This document shows positions 59,919-64,000 of a stretch of DNA of 64,000 nucleotides, piece by piece (positions within the stretch are counted from its first letter, which is position 1; each line of letters opens with the position of its first letter). A model generated the notes under the pieces. That model was given only the letters and a program-made list of their open reading frames with translations, searched no databases and had not been told where the DNA came from. Position numbers and translations under genes: made by a program. The DNA comes from Geosiphon pyriformis (lineage: Eukaryota; Glomeromycota; Glomeromycetes; Archaeosporales; Geosiphonaceae), in contig JAAOMT010000502.1 in the NCBI GenBank assembly GCA_016748015.1, forward strand, positions 500,519 through 564,518, written 5' to 3'.

Positions 59919-60986
59919 TGTTATAGGTAAATTTAATAAAGTATAATTATAACATTTAGTGTTTTAAATTTGGGTAAAGAGAGCTTGAAAATTTTTTTTA
60001 TAGGCTTGTGTGATATATTAGTGTTATCAGTCTTTAAAAGTTTCTTAATAGATGTAAATTTACTTATAAAGTTCTTTGGTTATAAGGCACAAAAACATAG
60101 TTTTGTCATGTTTTAATTTGTATATATAAGCTATTTTTTTCAAGCTAGTCAAACACAATTATTAAGATTTGGCAATGTCTTTTTATTCTTCTAATAAGCT
60201 AATAAAATAATATTAATATTCAATTCTAAAAAGAGCTTTTTTCTTTTACCAGACTATCATAAAATTTATTTACAGACAGTTAATTTTTTTATGTTGCCAC
60301 TCTATAAGAGAATAAAAAAAAGAAAATAAAAATAAAAATAAAAATAAAAATAAAATAAAAATAAAATAAAAAAAATATAATAAAACTTAAAAAAAAAGAA
60401 ATTAATATTGTTAATTACTATAATTAAGAGCAATTGATTCAAATTATTATTTGTTTAAGGTGTTTTATGCTAAGAGCATCTGGCTAAAAATAAAGATATG
60501 AGAATAAATAATTTGGTTTAAACACAAAATTTAGGAATTATAAATAAGTGATTTTTGGTTTCAAATATTTTTTTTATTTAAAATAATGTAAATATATAAA
60601 TAAAATGAATCTAGTAGATATAAATAAAGAATATATTTTTTATTTGACTATTTTTTCTGTTTATTTTTTTTATTGCTAAAACTATTTATTTTTATACATA
60701 TTTTAAGTTTTATAAGATTGCTTTTCAATCACTTGTTATTATTAACTATTGCTTGCTATTTTTATTGTTGCTTTATTTTTTTATATTGTAATTAGTTATT
60801 TTATGTTATGGCCAGTTATTTTGTGCTATTTCACATTATTGTGTTATCTTGTATTATCTTGTGTTATCTTAAATTATAATATATTATTCTGTATTATTTT
60901 ACATTATTATGTTTTTTTATGTTATTATATTTCCTAATTACGTTTTTTTAATATCTTTTGGATTTGTTTTTTCTACTTGGATAATA
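59919..60986 (-). repeat. 5' LTR of Ty3-A
   Basis: Starts TGTTATAGGTAAATTT and ends GGATAATA, the counterpart of GAGTAACA in the other LTR. It contains the matching AAATAAAA tract at about 60305-60380. The two LTRs differ at many sites, mostly transitions, so insertion is old. Confidence 0.88.
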
Positions 60987-60990
60987 GCAA

Positions 60991-61682
60991 TAATGTATAC
61001 TTAGATATGAATAGTGAGTTTAGTAATAGTAAAATTAATAACATATCAATAAGTGCTGATAATAGTTTTTTTTGGTTCAGCTGCAATAATTTCTAAACCT
61101 AAGAGAATTAATACCAGTTTGAATTATGGTTTCTCTATTGGTATAATTGACTATAAAATAAATAAAAATAAGAAACTTTTTTCTTTTTCTCTTAATATTT
61201 CTTTTGACAAAAGTTAAATTGACTCTAAAATAATAAAAATTCAGGTTGAAATGACCATTAAAAAATCTTTTGTATTAAATATTAATCTCTTAATGATAAA
61301 AAAAAATTAACAACTGCAAAAATTTAGATAATTAGAAAATTTTTTTCATTAATTAATGGTTTTAAAGAAACCACTATTTTTTCAAGATTTAAAAAAATTA
61401 TTAGAATAATATTTACATTAAAAAAAGTATAAAAAAGGCCACATTATTGGCTAAGAAAAAAGAAATTATTGTAAATAATAATTTCCAAAAAAAAAATTGT
61501 ATTCAGATTGAACTGTGATTATTAAAAAAAATTTTATAAATATGTCTAAAAAAATAATTATTATAGTTCTTTTCAAATTTGGTCAAGTAGTATTAATTTA
61601 ATTACAATTCATTAAGCTATAGCAAAAAGCTGTAATAAAATTTGCTAAATTGAGTTAGACTAATTGACTGGCTTTAAAATAG
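60991..61682 (+). mobile_element. LINE copy C5, continuation of ORF1
   Basis: After the Ty3-A duplication the frame resumes NVYLDMNSEFSNSKINNISI. Later parts read FSFSLNISFDKS and MTIKKSFVLNINLLMI, and the RRM-like part near 61515-61670 reads VIIKKISI, SFQ/LFKFGQVV, LIQLQFIKLQQKAVIKFA, aligned with VVIKEIPI ... MQLIKLWQKAVVEFE of copy C3. Frameshifts and stops are common. It is cut at 61683 by the next LTR. Confidence 0.65.
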
Positions 61683-62179
61683 TATTATAAGTAAACTTAA
61701 TAAGATATAATAGTAATATTTAGTACTCTGAGTTTAGATATAAAAAGTTAAAGATTTTTTTTTAGACATATAAGGCATATTAAAGTTATTAGTCTCTAAA
61801 AATCTGTTATAAATATGAATTTCTCTGTAAAATATTTTAGTTATAAAATACAGAAAAGTAATTTGACTGTTTGCTGTTTATATAAGTAAATTATTTTCTT
61901 TGAACTAGCTGAGTGTAATTACTAGAGTTCAATAGTATTTTTTTACTTTTTTAATAAACTACCAAAATAATATTAATATTTAATCCTAAAAACAGTTAAT
62001 TTTACAAAGTTATTACTCTACAAGAAAAAATAAATAAAATAAAATAAAATAAAATAAAATAAAAATAAAATAAAATAAAAATAAAATAAAATAAAAATAA
62101 AATAAAACAAAAAGAAATTAGTGTTTTCAATTGCTGTAATTAAAAATAATTAGTTTAAATTATTATAATTCTTAGATGT
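61683..62179 (-). repeat. LTR fragment of a second Ty3-A family member
   Basis: TATTATAAGTAAACTTAATA and following bases match the start of the Ty3-A LTRs for about 480 bases, including the A-rich AAATAAAA tract at 62030-62105. It breaks off at the start of the element at 62180, which has inserted in it. Confidence 0.8.
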
Positions 62180-62250
62180 TGTTACTCATAGAATATAAAA
62201 AATATATTATCACATGAAATAGCCAATCAGAAGTAGCTGTAGTAAATGTA

Positions 62251-62412
62251 GAATTTCAGAATTCCTTTCAAGAGGAATTGCAGAATTCCAGGAATTTCAG
62301 AATTTTCTGTGTGAGAAATTGCAGGATTCCAAAATTCCAGAATTCCTCTCAAAAAGAATTGCAGGATTCCAGAAATCTCAGGATTCCTGAGGTAAAGAAT
62401 TGAGGAATTAAG
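62251..62412. repeat. 41-bp tandem repeat, 4 copies, in U3 of Ty3-B
   Basis: Units begin at about 62251, 62292, 62332 and 62373, each with the form GAATTTCAGAATTCC ... GAATTGCAGGATTCCA. They end just before the TATA-like box, a place typical for repeated enhancer elements. Confidence 0.8.
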
Positions 62413-62421
62413 GAATCTCAA

Positions 62422-62436
62422 TTATGTATATATAGC
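62422..62436 (+). promoter_or_regulatory. TATA-like box of the Ty3-B LTR
   Basis: TATGTATATATAGCA stands 10-20 bases after the last 41-bp unit. Its position fits an LTR promoter. Confidence 0.45.
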
Positions 62437-63050
62437 AGTAGTATTAGAAGTAGAAAAGGCAGAATTCTTAGTTAGAAGATCTCTTCATTTAGATTTTATC
62501 TAAGCAACTTTCTAAAGCACAAATATCAATAAATAATTATTCACTATCTCAACCCACTCTCTACTATCAACATAAAGTGTTGATAGTAATTAATACTTAA
62601 CCACACTGGAACAATAGTTCTTGATCATGGCTATTGATAGGATACTAACTTGCAATTGCTTTTGTTATTTTCTTTATTTTTTTTATTTTCTTTAGTTCTG
62701 TTGTTATTTCTTTGGTTTTACTAAAATTGATTAAGGATTAAGTGCTGAGATACAAACGTCATAGGAACTGGTAAAAGACCCGTATAACAAGAGTAGAACA
62801 CTCATAAATTTGAGAATAGCTTACAGAAGGATTACTGGCCACCATGCTAAGAAAAAAATTTGACGAAACTGCAGTTTTGGGAAGCTATGGATAAAACCAT
62901 CAATTAAATCTCTATCCATTATACAAAGAACTCAACTTTAAAATCTTCAAATACAACCAACATACCAGTGTTACCAGTCTTGTTAAGATATTGAGCACCA
63001 AGTTGCAGATTTGTTATTTGATTTAAAACCCCAAATAATCATCTGTAATA

Positions 63051-63069
63051 TTTGGTGCTCTCTGTGAGG
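63051..63069 (+). other. tRNA primer binding site of Ty3-B
   Basis: TTTGGTGCTCTCTGTGAGG follows the LTR directly; it contains TGG, the complement of the tRNA CCA end. Shared with the other two Ty3 elements. Confidence 0.75.
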
Positions 63070-63109
63070 TATAATTCTACAGAAAACCAGCACCAACAAT
63101 TAATCAACA

Positions 63110-64000
63110 GTGGCAGAATCAGAAAGTATAGGAGCAAACCATTTAGGATTCACAAAATCCTTATTTTAACACTATTGTCAACACTTGCAACTAAATCACA
63201 ATCATATATTAGCAAAATCAGCCTTTAATTTCTATGTCAACAAGAAAATTGCCTATTTGTTAGGAACACTAGTAAACACTGAATTAGTGAGAGAAACTTT
63301 CTACCACGAATTAATACAAAACACCAGCTTACCAACAAATCATAATTTTGCATTTATCATCACTAAGATTAACAAAGAAATTGAACATCATACACAACAA
63401 AGATACCCAATCACCTACTTAAGTAAAGGCAAAGGAAAACTACAAACACCAGCAATAACACCTCAACAGATCTAACCATTCACTTGAAAGAAACACAGAG
63501 TTGAATTACCCACAAATCTATCATATCATTATACTCTGGGAAGCACCATCCATATCACATCACCAAATGCATCCACATCAAACATGACATCAACATTTGA
63601 ATGATTCCTATTCCAAAGTAAACAAAGGAAAACAGAATTACTAGACCCATATGGCAAATATTTTGAAGGATTTCAATTACAAACACCAATACCATTAGGA
63701 ATTCGATCACCACCATCTCCACCAGATTTCGGGATAGCTGATTCGTAAGAAGCATCAGAATTGGAAAAAGAAAAAGAATCTGAGGATCAAAAATTTTACT
63801 TACCAAAACCCGATTCCAGAAAACCCGGAAGTTGAAATCCCGAATGTTCAAACTCTGAAAAATTTAAATCAAGAAAATTCAAAAATCAAGACTTCGAATA
63901 TTCAAACACTACAGAATCAGAATATTCTAAACCCCAATTTAGTCAATCAACCGAACTTACCTCCAAATATTGTCATCAATTACCCACCAATTAACCCAAT
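63110..64000 (+). pseudogene. Gag of Ty3-B, start lost and interrupted
   Basis: The frame from GTG 63110 (ATG expected) reads AESESIGANHLGFTKSLF, a TAA at 63167 (Gln expected), then HYCQHLQLNHNHILAKSAF, LVNTELVRETFYHELIQNTS and ITKINKEIEHHTQQRYPITY. A second stop is at 63473. Beyond it Pro/Ser/Glu-rich sequence (PLGIRSPPSPPDFG) continues to the window end. The helical N-terminal block is that of gag proteins of this Ty3 lineage. Confidence 0.75.

Larger units (their letters stand above)
50936..60986 (-). mobile_element. Ty3-A: complete but decayed Ty3/gypsy retrotransposon
   Basis: Two LTRs (50936-51965 and 59919-60986) flank a minus-strand interior with primer binding site, gag, protease, reverse transcriptase, RNase H and integrase. 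Flanking bases GCAG (50932-50935) and GCAA (60987-60990) look like a 4-bp target duplication with one G-to-A change. Removing the element and one copy of the duplication rejoins the LINE frame on both sides. All domains carry stops. Confidence 0.9.
62180..63050 (+). repeat. 5' LTR of Ty3-B
   Basis: Starts TGTTACTCATAG and ends CTGTAATA, where CTGTAACA would be expected. Includes a TATATATAG promoter-like box at about 62425 after four 41-bp repeats, and an AATAAATAATT signal near 62530. Confidence 0.75.
62180..64000 (+). mobile_element. Ty3-B: plus-strand Ty3/gypsy retrotransposon, 5' part
   Basis: 5' LTR, primer binding site and the first part of gag; the rest lies past the window end. It has more C and fewer stops than Ty3-A and Ty3-C, so it is the youngest insertion in this nest. 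Confidence 0.85.

Overview
The window reads as nuclear DNA of an arbuscular mycorrhizal fungus (Glomeromycotina, most likely Rhizophagus or a close relative). This is inferred, not searched. The grounds are the very AT-rich background, short introns with canonical splice sites, a protein kinase of the expanded tyrosine-kinase-like type with HRDLHSGN and GDLG motifs, LaeA/UMTA-like methyltransferases, a class 3 lipase, and Ty3-type and LINE elements whose proteins resemble families abundant in that group.

Layout. 1-6540: decayed Ty3-type LTR retrotransposon on the minus strand (Ty3-C), 5' LTR at 5840-6540, sitting in a LINE whose 5' part remains at 6541-7562. 7563-11000: a kinase pseudogene that begins exactly at a synthetic Tn5 mosaic end (8257-8275), with a damaged inverted copy at 10985-10999; this stretch looks like an assembly or library artefact. 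11538-12313 (-): intact four-exon Arf-family GTPase. 12314-19102: gene-poor, simple repeats, and at 14.15-14.64 kb the fossil of a TnpB/Fanzor-like zinc ribbon next to a lipase exon fossil. 19103-20517 (+) and 29314-30494 (+): two paralogous four-exon methyltransferases. 25588-27113 (+): five-exon class 3 lipase that lacks the catalytic serine. 31.4-31.8 kb: second TnpB/Fanzor-like fossil.

From about 31.9 kb onward the window is transposon country: AT-only islands alternate with LINE copies, all on the plus strand. These are a 5'-truncated ORF2 copy (33.5-38.3 kb), a near full-length copy with ORF1 and ORF2 (40.6-47.4 kb), an ORF1-only copy with the same 3' tail (47.95-50.17 kb), and a fifth copy starting at 50.8 kb that was split by a 10 kb Ty3 element (50936-60986, -). 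Further right the same LINE is cut by another LTR (61683-62179), itself cut by a younger plus-strand Ty3 element (62180 to window end). All three Ty3 elements share one primer-binding-site type.

Five host protein-coding genes are supported: Arf, two methyltransferases, a lipase and a broken kinase. No operon-like logic applies. The methyltransferases and lipase lie on one strand within 11.4 kb, but a joint function is not shown. Transposon coordinates within decayed copies are approximate.
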